The notes: generated by a model not told the origin, from the sequence alone. A stretch of 64,000 bases of DNA from Bacteroidales bacterium (GCA_030637515.1 DAOWGM010000022.1:1-64000), one strand, 5' to 3'. Counted from the first letter of the stretch, positions 26,365-37,728 are shown. Made by a program: numbers and translations.

Positions 26365-27399
26365 ATGAAAAAAAGCTTTATCGAATCTAAATATTTTATA
26401 ATACTTCTTCATTTTCTAATTTGGAGTACATTTTTTGTATTACAAGTATTATCTTTTCAAGCTTCATTATCGAACCGGCCTGTAAGAATTGATATCGATC
26501 CGGATAGGTTTTTTTATCGATTCGTTTTCCACTCAGTCGTAATGATAGCTTTGTATTATATAAACTCATTGATTTTTATCCCCAAGCTGTTTTTTAAAAA
26601 TAAAATAGGGAAATTTGTAATAGCTATAATTTTTGCTCTGGTTATTACTTTATTTTTAGATTATTTTTTTAATCATTATTTTGGATATAATGAGCAAATA
26701 AATGGTAAACGTCCTCCGATAACTATATATATCTTTTTATTTATAATTGCTGTAAGCACAAGCATTAAATCTATCCAGAAATGGTTCGAAAATGAATCAA
26801 AACAAAAAAGAATGATTCATGAAAAAGTGAATTCTGAGTTGTCTTTTTTGAAATCACAGGTTAATCCTCATTTTTTATTTAATACATTAAATGGAATTTA
26901 TTCTTTGGCAATATCAAAATCGGACCAAACGGCACCAGCTATTGTAAAGCTATCACAGTTAATGAGGTACATGTTGGATGAGTCAAAACAACAATTCGTA
27001 AACTTGTCAAGCGAAATAGATTATATTAATACTTTCATTGATTTACAAAGACTAAGATTGTTTGAAAATGTTAAAATTGAATTTAATATAGAAGGAAAAT
27101 CAGAGACTATAAAAATCCAACCTTTACTATTAATACCATTTATTGAGAATGCTTTTAAACACGGTACTAATTCAACTACTGAATGTAAAATAGATATTGA
27201 TCTAAACATTAAGGATGATTCAATTCAGTTAGAAATTAAAAATGATATCTTAATGGCTCGGCAAGAAGATGAAAAATCTGGATTTGGATTAAGTAATATC
27301 AAACGCAGGTTAGAGCTTGAATATCCTAACTGTCATGTGTTAACAACTAAAATAGTTGAAAAGAAATTCATTGTTAAATTATTTATAAGCATAAAATAA
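26365..27399 (+). CDS. LytS-type sensor histidine kinase
   Basis: 344 residues. The N-terminal part has about four membrane helices (~11-30, ~52-72, ~80-102, ~119-137) without a recognisable ligand domain. A short coiled segment follows, then the His_kinase domain (PF06580) with ELSFLKSQVNPHFLFNTLN (phospho-acceptor His169), and a C-terminal HATPase with FIENAFKHG and SGFGLSNIKRRLELEY. These membrane kinases partner LytTR regulators. The stop overlaps the regulator start by one base (TAATG), so the two are translationally coupled. Signal unknown. Confidence 0.93.
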   Translation: MKKSFIESKYFIILLHFLIWSTFFVLQVLSFQASLSNRPVRIDIDPDRFFYRFVFHSVVMIALYYINSLIFIPKLFFKNKIGKFVIAIIFALVITLFLDYFFNHYFGYNEQINGKRPPITIYIFLFIIAVSTSIKSIQKWFENESKQKRMIHEKVNSELSFLKSQVNPHFLFNTLNGIYSLAISKSDQTAPAIVKLSQLMRYMLDESKQQFVNLSSEIDYINTFIDLQRLRLFENVKIEFNIEGKSETIKIQPLLLIPFIENAFKHGTNSTTECKIDIDLNIKDDSIQLEIKNDILMARQEDEKSGFGLSNIKRRLELEYPNCHVLTTKIVEKKFIVKLFISIK

Positions 27400-28115
27400 T
27401 GAACTGTATAGCCGTTGATGATGAACCTTTAGCTTTAAGTTTAATTGAGGATTTTGCGAAAAAAGTTCCATATCTCAACTTTATAAAGTCATGCAAAAAT
27501 GCTTTTGAAGCAATAGATATTATTCAAAAAGAAAAAATTGATCTTATTTTTTTAGATATAAATATGCCAGATATTTCTGGCATTGAATTTATAAAGAATA
27601 TTGAAAATAAACCATTGGTGATATTTGTAACAGCTTATTCTGATTATGCTGTTCAAGGATTTGAATTAAATGCAATTGATTATCTCGTTAAGCCATTTCT
27701 TTTTGAGCGTTTTTTTAAAGCTGTAAATAAGGCCTATGAACATTTTAACTTAAAAAATAAAAAAGTAATATCAAGTAATAATATTAAATCGTTTACAGAA
27801 GATTATATATTTGTTAAAGCTGATTATAGTAGTGTTAAAATTTATCTGAAAGACATATTGTATATTGAAGGGCTTAAGGATTATATGAAAATTTATACAA
27901 AAGAAAAGAAAATTTTAACATTAATTACAATGAAGAAAATTGAAGAAAAGTTACCTGATTCGAATTTTATTCGTGTTCATAGATCTTTTGTTGTTGCTCT
28001 TGATAAAATTGAGTCAATACAACGAAATAGGATAATAATAAATAATATAAGAATCCCAATAGGAAATAGTTATAAAGAAAATTTTTATAAAAGAATAGAT
28101 GAAATAAATATTTAG
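27399..28115 (+). CDS. LytTR-family response regulator
   Basis: 238 residues: a receiver (~1-120; acidic pocket DDEP at 7-10, phospho-acceptor Asp53 in LIFLDINMP, Lys in LVKPFLF) and a C-terminal LytTR DNA-binding domain (~140-235, with DYIFVKADYSSVKI, DILYIEGLKDYMKIY, FIRVHRSFVVALDKIESI). It pairs with the LytS kinase just upstream by the 1-base overlap TAATG. LytTR regulators bind promoters of their own loci; the only nearby candidate target is the LVIVD gene. The 3' end overlaps the convergent recQ by four bases. Confidence 0.94.
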   Translation: MNCIAVDDEPLALSLIEDFAKKVPYLNFIKSCKNAFEAIDIIQKEKIDLIFLDINMPDISGIEFIKNIENKPLVIFVTAYSDYAVQGFELNAIDYLVKPFLFERFFKAVNKAYEHFNLKNKKVISSNNIKSFTEDYIFVKADYSSVKIYLKDILYIEGLKDYMKIYTKEKKILTLITMKKIEEKLPDSNFIRVHRSFVVALDKIESIQRNRIIINNIRIPIGNSYKENFYKRIDEINI

Positions 28116-30022
28116 TTCTCCAAATTCCAGGTAAACAAATCCTGAGTATCTTTAATTATTTTGTTATTGTCTAATAACCATTGAATTACCTTAAGTGCTT
28201 TTTCCTTGTTTTTATCAGCATTAGGAACCAATTCTTCCATTGAAACTAAATTATACTGAAGTTGCTTTTTAATTTTGTCAAGTATCAAATCGAATTCGTA
28301 CTTACTTAAATCAAGTTCATTTCTTCGTGTGCAAACATCACATTGACCACATCTGTCAGGTTTCTTTTCTCCAAAATAACTTAACAGAATTTGACTCCGG
28401 CATTTATTATCAGAAGAAGCGTAATGCAACATAGAATTTATCCTTTCAATGTATCTGGTTTTTCTAAACTCATAATTCTCTTTCGAAATATGAAGTGATT
28501 TATCATCCAATCTTTCTTCAGTGTAAACAATAAAAGGATTTTTCTTTTGTGGAATGTAATTTAATATCCCTATTGATTTTAAATGATTTAAATATTTATA
28601 TACAACTTCAATATCAATATTTGCTTTTTTAGCCAGAGAACGCTCGTCAATGTTTACATAATCTGAAAATAAACCGGTATATGATCTGAGTATAAGCTTG
28701 ATAAATCCATCAAATTTTGCATTGGCAATCTGGAATTTATATAAATCATCTCGACCTGTTACAAAATGAAGTTTCGACAAACTGTTTAATTCATCAGTCA
28801 GTTCAATATATCCTTCTCTTTTAAGAAATCTTAGGCTACTAAGAATTGTCATAATGTTGAAATTGAAATTCTTGGCAAAATCTGAAATAACAAAATCAAA
28901 AGAAATATTTTTTCCTCCACCATATGGAATTTGGAAATAATTCCCCAGAGCTTGATAAATTGCTTTAATATCCTTTATTTCGGGAAAACTTCGATCAATT
29001 CTTTGTTCTGCTTTAACTTTATCCGAAGTATTATACAATAAAACAGCAACAGCTTTTTTCTCATCACGACCACCTCGGCCTGCTTCCTGGAAATAAGCTT
29101 CAATGTTGTCAGGTAGATCTAAATGAATAACAAATCGTACATCAGACTTGTCAATTCCCATTCCAAAAGCATTCGTTGAAACCATAACTCTTGTTTTCCC
29201 AACTTTCCATTCGTTTTGTTTTGTGCTTCTGGATTCATGTTTTAATCCGGCATGGTAATAATCTGCAGAAATATTATTTTTTAAAAGAAATTCAGCTGTT
29301 TCTCTTGTACTTTTTCGATTTCTTACATAGATAATCCCACTGCCATTAACTTTCTTTATTGTTTCGATTAGATAATTATATTTATCTTCAATTTCACGAA
29401 CCAGATAAACTATGTTTTTACGTTCAAAACTTTTCTGAAATACATTTTTCTCCAGGAAATTAAGTTTTTCCTGAATATCATCTACTACTTTTGGTATTGC
29501 CGTAGCAGTTAAAGCTAAAAAAGGAATGTCAGGAACCAGTTCTCGTAATTCAGAAATCTTTAGATATGATGGTCTAAAATCATAACCCCATTCAGAAATG
29601 CAATGCGCTTCATCAATTGCGATAAGGTTAACATTCATGTGTTTAACACGTGTCTTGAATATTTCTGTACTTATACGTTCAGGAGATATATAAAGGAATT
29701 TCACACTACCATAAATGCAATTTTCTAGGGCAATGTCAATTTCATTTTTTGTCATTCCTGAATAAATCGCAATTGCTTTAATATCTCGTTTATGAAGATT
29801 TTCAACTTGATCTTTCATTAATGCAATTAGGGGAGTAATAACAATACAAATACCTTCTTGCGACATGGCTGGTACTTGAAATGTTATAGATTTGCCTCCT
29901 CCGGTCGGAAGAAGTGCAAGAGTATCATTGCCTTCCATTACAGAACGAATAATATCTTCCTGTAAAGGTCTGAACTTAGAATAACCCCAGTATTTAATTA
30001 ATATTTGTTCGTATCTGTTCAT
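28112..30022 (-). CDS. recQ: ATP-dependent DNA helicase RecQ
   Basis: 636 residues. Motif I is LLPTGGGKSITFQ (Lys44) and the DEAH box (137-140) begins IDEAHCISEWGYDFRPSY. The QxxGRxGRDE-like motif VI is QEAGRGGRDEKKAV. The zinc-binding Cys cluster is CRSQILLSYFG...CGQCDVC. A short winged-helix domain follows, and the HRDC domain is absent or degenerate, as in several Bacteroidetes RecQ. RecQ unwinds 3'-tailed and branched DNA in recombination and replication-fork repair. Many Bacteroidetes carry more than one RecQ-like gene, so whether this is the main copy is unknown. Convergent with the LytTR gene, overlapping it by four bases. Confidence 0.96.
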   Translation of the reverse strand: MNRYEQILIKYWGYSKFRPLQEDIIRSVMEGNDTLALLPTGGGKSITFQVPAMSQEGICIVITPLIALMKDQVENLHKRDIKAIAIYSGMTKNEIDIALENCIYGSVKFLYISPERISTEIFKTRVKHMNVNLIAIDEAHCISEWGYDFRPSYLKISELRELVPDIPFLALTATAIPKVVDDIQEKLNFLEKNVFQKSFERKNIVYLVREIEDKYNYLIETIKKVNGSGIIYVRNRKSTRETAEFLLKNNISADYYHAGLKHESRSTKQNEWKVGKTRVMVSTNAFGMGIDKSDVRFVIHLDLPDNIEAYFQEAGRGGRDEKKAVAVLLYNTSDKVKAEQRIDRSFPEIKDIKAIYQALGNYFQIPYGGGKNISFDFVISDFAKNFNFNIMTILSSLRFLKREGYIELTDELNSLSKLHFVTGRDDLYKFQIANAKFDGFIKLILRSYTGLFSDYVNIDERSLAKKANIDIEVVYKYLNHLKSIGILNYIPQKKNPFIVYTEERLDDKSLHISKENYEFRKTRYIERINSMLHYASSDNKCRSQILLSYFGEKKPDRCGQCDVCTRRNELDLSKYEFDLILDKIKKQLQYNLVSMEELVPNADKNKEKALKVIQWLLDNNKIIKDTQDLFTWNLEN

Positions 30023-30142
30023 TTATCTGTTTAAGATACAAGTTTTAAATGGTTGAAATAATGAATAAAAATCAAATGTATCGATATTATCACATTTTAG
30101 CCTGAAATTACACTATTTTTTTGTAATTTGGCACAATTTTAA

Positions 30143-31639
<1,497 letters not shown>

Positions 31640-31675
31640 AATAATATAAATAAACTCTAAAAAATCCTTAAGCAT

Positions 31676-33616
31676 ATGAAAAAGATTTGCTTGATAGTTT
31701 GTTCTGTTTTATTATTAAATAGTGCATTTTCTCAGAATCAAAATGATGAAGTATTATTAACCATTGATGATAAGAAGATAAATAGCGAAGAATTTATACG
31801 AATTTATAATAAGAATAAAACCAACTTTTCAACAGGAGAAGTTACTTCAATAGAAGAATATCTTGATCTCTTTATAAATTTTAAACTAAAAGTAATTGAG
31901 GCAGAAAAAAGCGGTTTGGATACAATAAGCGCTTTTGTTAACGAGTTTGAAGGTTATAAAAAGCAACTTGCAGCGCCTTATTTGATTGATGAACAAGCAA
32001 ATGAAAAAGTAATAAAGGAAGCATATGAAAGGATGCAGAATGAGGTAAGAGCCAGTCATATTCTAATTAAAATTGCTCTTGATTCTTCTCCTGAAGATAC
32101 ATTAGTTGCATATGAAAAAGCCATCGGAATCCGAAAGAGATTATTAAAAGGAGAAGAGCCTTTTGATATGATTGCAAAAGGAAGTTCCGAAGATCCTTCT
32201 GTTAAAAATAATGGTGGTGATCTAGGATATTTTTCTGTTTTTCAAATGATATATCCATTTGAGAATGCTGTTTATAATTCTGAAATAGGTGAAATCTCTG
32301 ATCCGGTAAGAACCAGATTTGGATATCATATTGTAAAGGTTACGGATAAACGTAAAGCAAGAGGGCAAGTGAAAGTAGCACATATTATGCTCACAGTTCC
32401 TCGAGGTACAAGCCCTGAAGCTGAAAAGCAGAAAAAACTGCTAATAAATGAATTATATCATAGAGCTAAACAGGGTGAAGAATTTAAGGCATTGGCAAAA
32501 GAATATTCAGAAGACAGAGGTTCTGCTGGCAATGGTGGTGAATTACCATGGTTTGGAGCAGGACGTATGGTTCAGGAATTTGAAAAAGCAGCATTTGAGT
32601 TAAGTTCAAATGAAGAAATATCTCAACCTGTAAGAACTGGATTTGGATGGCATATATTAAAAAGAATTGATAGAAAAGATGTGCCAACTTTTGAAGAAGC
32701 TTTACCTGAAATTAAAAGAAAAGTTGGTAAAGACCAAAGAGCAAGAGTTGCCGGCGAAGTATTAATAAAAAATCTAAAAAAGGAGTGTGATTTTGTTCAA
32801 AACGAAGAAAATATTCCGGTAAAATATGATACTACCATAAATGCATATGTATTAAAACAGGAGTATCTGATTAACGAACCTAATTTAGATAGAGAATTAT
32901 TTTCTTTCCTTAATAAGAAGTTTTACGAAAAAGATTTTGTTGATTATGTAAATAATAATAAAAGGAATAAGGAGCTTATTCCATATGATTATTTGATGTT
33001 GTATAAGGAATTTGTTAATAATAAGATTTTAGAAGTTGAGGAGTCAAGATTGGAAGAAAAATATCCGGAATATAGATACTTATTAAAGGAATATCATGAC
33101 GGAATGTTACTTTTCGAGATTACAGATCAAAAAATTTGGTCTAAAGCTGCAAGCGATTCAATAGCATTAAAAGATTACTACAAGAAGAATAAAAGTAATT
33201 ATATGTGGGATGAACGTTGGAATGGATCTATTTATTATTGCTCAAATGAACAAGCTAAAACTTCTGTGTCAAAAATAATTAATAAAAAGAGTTTTGGTAA
33301 AAAAATAACTAATGATAATCTTCTTGAGCAATTAAATACAGAAGAAGAAGTTTTAAGAATTGAATCAAATATTTTTGAAAAAGGTGAAAATATTTTTGTT
33401 GATAATTTAATTTGGAATGAAAAAAACTCACAGGAAAATGCAGTATTAATTCTACTTAAAGGAGGAGTTGTAAAACCTGAAAATAAGTCTTTTAGTGAGT
33501 GTCGGGGAATGGTTATTTCTGATTATCAGGATTATTTGGATAAAGAATGGATAAAAAGTCTAAGAGAAAAGTACAATATAATTATAAATAGTGCAGTTTT
33601 ATCATCAATTAAATAA
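31676..33616 (+). CDS. PpiC/SurA-type peptidyl-prolyl isomerase with two parvulin domains
   Basis: 646 residues. Signal peptide (~1-20, ending SAFSQ), a SurA-like helical N-terminal region (~25-120), then two parvulin domains (~124-224 with ASHILIK...SEDPSVKNNGGDLGYFS...GYHIVKV, and ~233-332 with VAHIMLTVPRG...SEDRGSAGNGGELPWFG...GWHILKR). A long C-terminal helical domain (~335-646) has no recognised motif. The periplasmic role is folding of outer-membrane proteins. First of three consecutive chaperone-like genes, downstream of guaB. The long C-terminal extension compared with E. coli SurA (428 residues) is typical of Bacteroidetes PpiC proteins. Confidence 0.93.
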   Translation: MKKICLIVCSVLLLNSAFSQNQNDEVLLTIDDKKINSEEFIRIYNKNKTNFSTGEVTSIEEYLDLFINFKLKVIEAEKSGLDTISAFVNEFEGYKKQLAAPYLIDEQANEKVIKEAYERMQNEVRASHILIKIALDSSPEDTLVAYEKAIGIRKRLLKGEEPFDMIAKGSSEDPSVKNNGGDLGYFSVFQMIYPFENAVYNSEIGEISDPVRTRFGYHIVKVTDKRKARGQVKVAHIMLTVPRGTSPEAEKQKKLLINELYHRAKQGEEFKALAKEYSEDRGSAGNGGELPWFGAGRMVQEFEKAAFELSSNEEISQPVRTGFGWHILKRIDRKDVPTFEEALPEIKRKVGKDQRARVAGEVLIKNLKKECDFVQNEENIPVKYDTTINAYVLKQEYLINEPNLDRELFSFLNKKFYEKDFVDYVNNNKRNKELIPYDYLMLYKEFVNNKILEVEESRLEEKYPEYRYLLKEYHDGMLLFEITDQKIWSKAASDSIALKDYYKKNKSNYMWDERWNGSIYYCSNEQAKTSVSKIINKKSFGKKITNDNLLEQLNTEEEVLRIESNIFEKGENIFVDNLIWNEKNSQENAVLILLKGGVVKPENKSFSECRGMVISDYQDYLDKEWIKSLREKYNIIINSAVLSSIK

Positions 33617-33622
33617 CTGAAA

Positions 33623-34474
33623 ATGATTAATTATCTAAAGTACATAACAATATTTGCTATAATTTTCTTAATATCATGCAATAAGAGCAGTATTGAAGAT
33701 AATGATAAACTTTTAGCGAAAGTACATGATAAATATCTTTATGAATCAGAAATAAAAAATCTTTTCACAACAACTTACTCAAAAGATGATAGTGTAACAA
33801 TCGCAAGGAATTTTATTAACGATTGGATAAAAAAGCAGTTAATGCTTCAAAAGGCTGAGCTAAACTTAGTGGAAGAAAGTAAAGATATTGAAAGGCAAAT
33901 CGAAGACTATAGATCCTCACTCTTGATTTTTAAGTATAAACAGGAGCTTATTAATCAGAAAATGGATACCATTGTAACTGAAGAAGAAGTTGAGCAGTAT
34001 TATAATGAGTATTCAGGAAATTTTGTTTTAAACCATCATATAGTAAAAGCTTTATACCTAAAAATATCAAAAGAAGCACCTGATATTGATAAAGCAAAAC
34101 GTTGGTATAAATCAGATAGTCCTGAAGATTTATCAAGATTAGAAGATTATTGTTACCAATATGCAACAAAGTATGATGATTTTGAAAAAAACTGGATTCC
34201 TTTTAATAATTTATTAATTGAGATACCTGCAAATATTAGCGATCAAGAACGACATCTAAAGTACAGTAAATACATTGAGACTGAGGATGACTTGTTTTAT
34301 TATTTTGTAAGAATTTATGAATATTCACTTAAAAGTACTATACAACCACTTGAATATGCAAGATCAAAAATTAAAAGCATTATTTTGAACAAAAGAAAAT
34401 TTACTTTTCTTGATGAACTAGAAAATTCAGTGTATAATGATGCACTTAATCATAATGAATTTATTATTTATTAA
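33623..34474 (+). CDS. SurA-like lipoprotein lacking a parvulin domain
   Basis: 283 residues. Signal with lipobox IIFLISCNKS (Cys19), so probably a lipid-anchored envelope protein. The mature part has 'DKLLAKVHDKYLYESEIKNLF', like the SurA/PpiC N-terminal helical domain, and 'VVTEEEVEQYYNEYSGNFVLNHHIVKALYLKI', as in the region just before the parvulin domain of PpiC proteins. I see no intact PPIase motif (no H-L-x-x, no GDLG), so it seems to be a chaperone-only relative. It lies six bases after the first chaperone gene and 13 bases before the surA-like gene, and is presumably part of one operon. Confidence 0.82.
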   Translation: MINYLKYITIFAIIFLISCNKSSIEDNDKLLAKVHDKYLYESEIKNLFTTTYSKDDSVTIARNFINDWIKKQLMLQKAELNLVEESKDIERQIEDYRSSLLIFKYKQELINQKMDTIVTEEEVEQYYNEYSGNFVLNHHIVKALYLKISKEAPDIDKAKRWYKSDSPEDLSRLEDYCYQYATKYDDFEKNWIPFNNLLIEIPANISDQERHLKYSKYIETEDDLFYYFVRIYEYSLKSTIQPLEYARSKIKSIILNKRKFTFLDELENSVYNDALNHNEFIIY

Positions 34475-34487
34475 ATATTAAAAACTA

Positions 34488-35843
34488 ATGAAAATTACTT
34501 ATTGCAAACACTTAATATTAAGCTTGTTATTTATTTTTATAATAAAAACAGCTATCAGTCAAGAAATAATGGTTGACAGGGTAGTTGCTACTGTTGGTGA
34601 CAAGATTATTTTACAGTCGGATATAGAAAATCAGGTTCTTCAGATATTATCACAAGGTTATACTGCAAACTATAGATTGAAATGTGAGGTTCTTGAGCAA
34701 CTTATGACACAAAAACTTTTATTAACGCAAGCAGAAATAGATAGTATAGAAGTTGGATTTAATAGTATAGAATCGGAATTAGACAGACGATTAATGTATT
34801 TTGTAAGACAAATTGGTTCTGAAAAGAAATTGGAAGAATTTTATCATAAAACAATACTTGAAATTAAAGAAGATTTCAGACCTCTTATTGAAGAACAGTT
34901 AAAAACTCAAATGATGCAGGGCAATATTGTTTCCGGTATTAATGTATCACCTAAATCGGTTCAGAAATATTATAAAAGTCTGCATGAAGATAGTATACCA
35001 TTAGTTAATAGCCAATATATAATTAATCAGATTGTTGTTTATCCACCCCAAAATGAGCAAGCAAGAAGTAAGTCAAGAGAAGAGCTTCTTAATTTACGAC
35101 AAAGAATAATTGAAGGAGAAAGATTCTCAACATTAGCTGTTTTATATTCAGAAGACCCCGGATCAGCAAGAAGAGGCGGTGAATTAGGTTTTAGATCAAA
35201 AAATGAACTTGATCCTGAATTTGCTAAAGCAGCATTCCGTCTTAGTGATGATGGAGGTATTTCCAGAATAGTGGAATCTGAATTTGGGTTCCATATTATT
35301 CAACTTATTTCAAAGGAGAGCAACCAGGTTAATGTTCGTCATATATTAAAAATACCAAAAATTGATGTTAAACAAAGAATTATTGCAAAAAGTAGATTAG
35401 ATAGTATTAAAAACTTAATTAATTCTGATAGTTTAACTTTCAAAGTTGCAGCTTTTAGATACTCAGAAGATGAGCAATCAAAACTTAACGATGGATTTAT
35501 GGTAAATCCTATGACATCATCAACAAAGTTTGAATTAGATGCATTACCACCACAGGAATTCAATGTTATTAAAGATTTAAAAGTTGGAGTAATATCTGAA
35601 CCCTTTGAGTCTGTTGATCAGAATGGAAAAATAGTATATAAGATTGTTAGAATTAATAAAATTATTGATTCTCATAGAGCTAATTTAAAAAACGATTATG
35701 AGCAAATAGAACAATTGGCATTATCTACAAAACAGCAAGAAGAAATTAATGAATGGATAAATGAGAAACGAAGTAAAACTTATATTCATATTGATAAATC
35801 ATTTATCAAATGCGAGTTTTTGAAGGAAGGATGGATTAAATAG
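34488..35843 (+). CDS. surA: SurA-like periplasmic chaperone with two parvulin domains
   Basis: 451 residues. Signal peptide ending AISQE, then the SurA N-terminal region 'IMVDRVVATVGDKIILQSDIENQV' (a classic SurA opening), and parvulin domains at ~176-275 (SEDPGSARRGGELGFRSKNEL...FGFHIIQLI) and ~281-385 (VRHILKIPKI...SEDEQSKLNDGFM). SurA escorts unfolded outer-membrane proteins to the BAM machinery. Length is close to E. coli SurA (428). Third of the chaperone genes, followed 59 bases later by the OstA-like gene, an arrangement that points to outer-membrane assembly. Confidence 0.93.
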   Translation: MKITYCKHLILSLLFIFIIKTAISQEIMVDRVVATVGDKIILQSDIENQVLQILSQGYTANYRLKCEVLEQLMTQKLLLTQAEIDSIEVGFNSIESELDRRLMYFVRQIGSEKKLEEFYHKTILEIKEDFRPLIEEQLKTQMMQGNIVSGINVSPKSVQKYYKSLHEDSIPLVNSQYIINQIVVYPPQNEQARSKSREELLNLRQRIIEGERFSTLAVLYSEDPGSARRGGELGFRSKNELDPEFAKAAFRLSDDGGISRIVESEFGFHIIQLISKESNQVNVRHILKIPKIDVKQRIIAKSRLDSIKNLINSDSLTFKVAAFRYSEDEQSKLNDGFMVNPMTSSTKFELDALPPQEFNVIKDLKVGVISEPFESVDQNGKIVYKIVRINKIIDSHRANLKNDYEQIEQLALSTKQQEEINEWINEKRSKTYIHIDKSFIKCEFLKEGWIK

Positions 35844-35902
35844 AAATGGAGTTATTTTGTTTAGTGTTTTATTAAATTTTTCATGAGAAATTAATAGCTA
35901 TA

Positions 35903-37414
35903 ATGAAGAAATCTCTTTTTCGTATACTTTTACTTTGTTTGATTAGTACTACATGTGGTTCCAGTTTATACGCTCAAGAAAGGGAACAGATTTTTATAAA
36001 GAATTCGGATGTATTATTAGGAGGAAGCAAAATTGGTGAAGGTGTGCGAAGGTTTATTGGAAACGTAATCTTCGAACACAATAATGCCACTATGTATTGT
36101 GATAGCGCATATTTATATAGCCAGCAGAATTTAATTCATGCATTTAGTAGGGTTCATGTTAGTAGAGGCGATACTATGCATCTATATGGCGATTTTATGC
36201 TTTATAATGGCAATACAAGTAGAGGTAATGTTCGAAATAATATACGCCTTGAAGATGAAGAAACTGTTTTATATACAGATTCCCTTGATTTTAATACATT
36301 CACAAATATTGTAAATTATTTTGATGGAGGTAGGATTGTTAATTCTGATAGCAGTGAATTAACAAGTGTCCGGGGGTATTATTATGGGAACGAAGATCTT
36401 TTCTTATGTATAGATAGCGTTGTAGTTACTGCACCTGATTATACAATTTATACAGATTCTTTAAGATATAACACAAATACTAAAATGATGTATTTTATTG
36501 GTCCTACCAACATATATAATGATGATAATCATTTATATGCTGAACGAGGATGGTATAATACGAATGAGAAAAAATATAAGTTTAATCAAAATGCAAGATA
36601 TCAGAATAAAGAAAAAATCCTTATTGGAGACATTCTGTATTATGATCAATTAAATGGAATTGGGATTGCAAACGACAATATCGAAATGATAGATACTGTT
36701 GAGAATTTAATTCTTAAGGGTAATTATGCTTATTATACTGAAGAGCCTGAAAGTTTCTTTATAACTGATAGTGCTTTACTAATTCAGGTTTCAGAAAATA
36801 GTGATTCTTTATTTTTACATGCCGATACAATAAGCTCTGTTTCTATAATTGATTCAACTGAGACTTATAGAATCTTAAAAGCTTTTCATAAAGTAAAAAT
36901 GTTTAGAAGTGATTTTCAGGGTAGATGCGATTCTATGGTTTATAACACAAAAGATTCTGTTGTTACTATGTTTACAGAACCAATTTTGTGGTCTGAAGGT
37001 AGTCAGATGACTGCATTGAAAGTAGAAATTTACATTAAAAATGAAAAAATTGATCGTTTTAAATTAATTAATACAGCCTTTATTGTTTCGCAAGAAGATA
37101 CGTCAAAGTATAATCAGATTAAAGGAAAAGAAATGACAGGCTATATTCGCAATAACGAATTAAAAAAGATTGATGTTATTGGTAATGGTCAAACAATTTA
37201 TTATACAGAAGATGGATCTGGAGTAAATGCTGCAGAAAGTAGTAATCTGATTATTTATATGAAAAAGGGACAGGTTAGCCGTATTAATATGGTAAATGAT
37301 CCTGAGGGAGTATTATATCCTCTTGATAAGCTTAAAGAAACAAAGTTAAAGGGATTTCAATGGCTTGAAAAACTAAGGCCTAAGAAGAAAGAAGATATAT
37401 TCAATAATAATTAA
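35903..37414 (+). CDS. OstA-like / LptA-type outer-membrane assembly protein
   Basis: 503 residues. Signal peptide (MKKSLFRILLLCLISTTCGSSLYAQ). The mature part is beta-rich with repeated motifs: 'FIGNVIFEHNNATMYCDSAYLY', 'VHVSRGDTMHLYGDFMLYNGN' and 'LEDEETVLYTDSLDFNT'. This matches the OstA-like / LptA-LptD N-domain (PF03968/PF13100) family, whose members chaperone lipopolysaccharide across the periplasm. The protein is longer than E. coli LptA (185) and lacks the LptD barrel. It ends the guaB-chaperone block; a strong terminator follows. Confidence 0.88.
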   Translation: MKKSLFRILLLCLISTTCGSSLYAQEREQIFIKNSDVLLGGSKIGEGVRRFIGNVIFEHNNATMYCDSAYLYSQQNLIHAFSRVHVSRGDTMHLYGDFMLYNGNTSRGNVRNNIRLEDEETVLYTDSLDFNTFTNIVNYFDGGRIVNSDSSELTSVRGYYYGNEDLFLCIDSVVVTAPDYTIYTDSLRYNTNTKMMYFIGPTNIYNDDNHLYAERGWYNTNEKKYKFNQNARYQNKEKILIGDILYYDQLNGIGIANDNIEMIDTVENLILKGNYAYYTEEPESFFITDSALLIQVSENSDSLFLHADTISSVSIIDSTETYRILKAFHKVKMFRSDFQGRCDSMVYNTKDSVVTMFTEPILWSEGSQMTALKVEIYIKNEKIDRFKLINTAFIVSQEDTSKYNQIKGKEMTGYIRNNELKKIDVIGNGQTIYYTEDGSGVNAAESSNLIIYMKKGQVSRINMVNDPEGVLYPLDKLKETKLKGFQWLEKLRPKKKEDIFNNN

Positions 37415-37444
37415 AAAAGCTGCTTTATTAAGCAGCTTTTTTTT
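37413..37444. terminator. Terminator between the OstA-like and DUF2795 genes
   Basis: Stem AAAAGCTGCTT (37415-37425) with AAGCAGCTTTT (37430-37440), loop TATT, followed by a T run to 37444. It overlaps the stop codons of both convergent genes, so it can serve both. Confidence 0.85.
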
Positions 37445-37664
37445 AATATTCATCTTCATTAAAAAAGAAATCTTCTTTACTTGGATAATCCGGCCAAATG
37501 TCTTCTATACTTTCATAAATTTCACCTTCATCTTCAATTTCCTGAAGATTTTCAATAACTTCCATTGGTGCTCCTGAACGAATAGCAAAATCTATAAGTT
37601 CTTCTTTTGCTGCCGGCCATGGTGCATCTTCTAGTTTTGATGCTAATTCTAATGTCCAATACAT
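37443..37664 (-). CDS. DUF2795-family small protein
   Basis: 73 residues. The sequence begins MYWTLELASKLEDAPWPAAKEELIDFAIRSGAPMEVIENLQEI, the helical DUF2795 signature (an N-terminal small helical domain in which W/P spacing is conserved), and ends in a very acidic tail (DFFFNEDEY). Function unknown; small soluble protein. It starts 36 bases downstream of a good promoter on the minus strand. Convergent with the OstA-like gene. Confidence 0.85.
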   Translation of the reverse strand: MYWTLELASKLEDAPWPAAKEELIDFAIRSGAPMEVIENLQEIEDEGEIYESIEDIWPDYPSKEDFFFNEDEY

Positions 37665-37699
37665 ATATAAATACTTTTAATTACATCCTTAAAATTTTG

Positions 37700-37728
37700 C
37701 AAATATAAAAATAAAATTGAAATACCAA
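37700..37728 (-). promoter_or_regulatory. Promoter for the DUF2795 gene
   Basis: On the minus strand: TTG (37728-37726), an 18-base spacer, then TATATTTG (37707-37700), an exact TAnnTTTG match. It lies 36 bases before the ATG at 37664. Confidence 0.6.
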
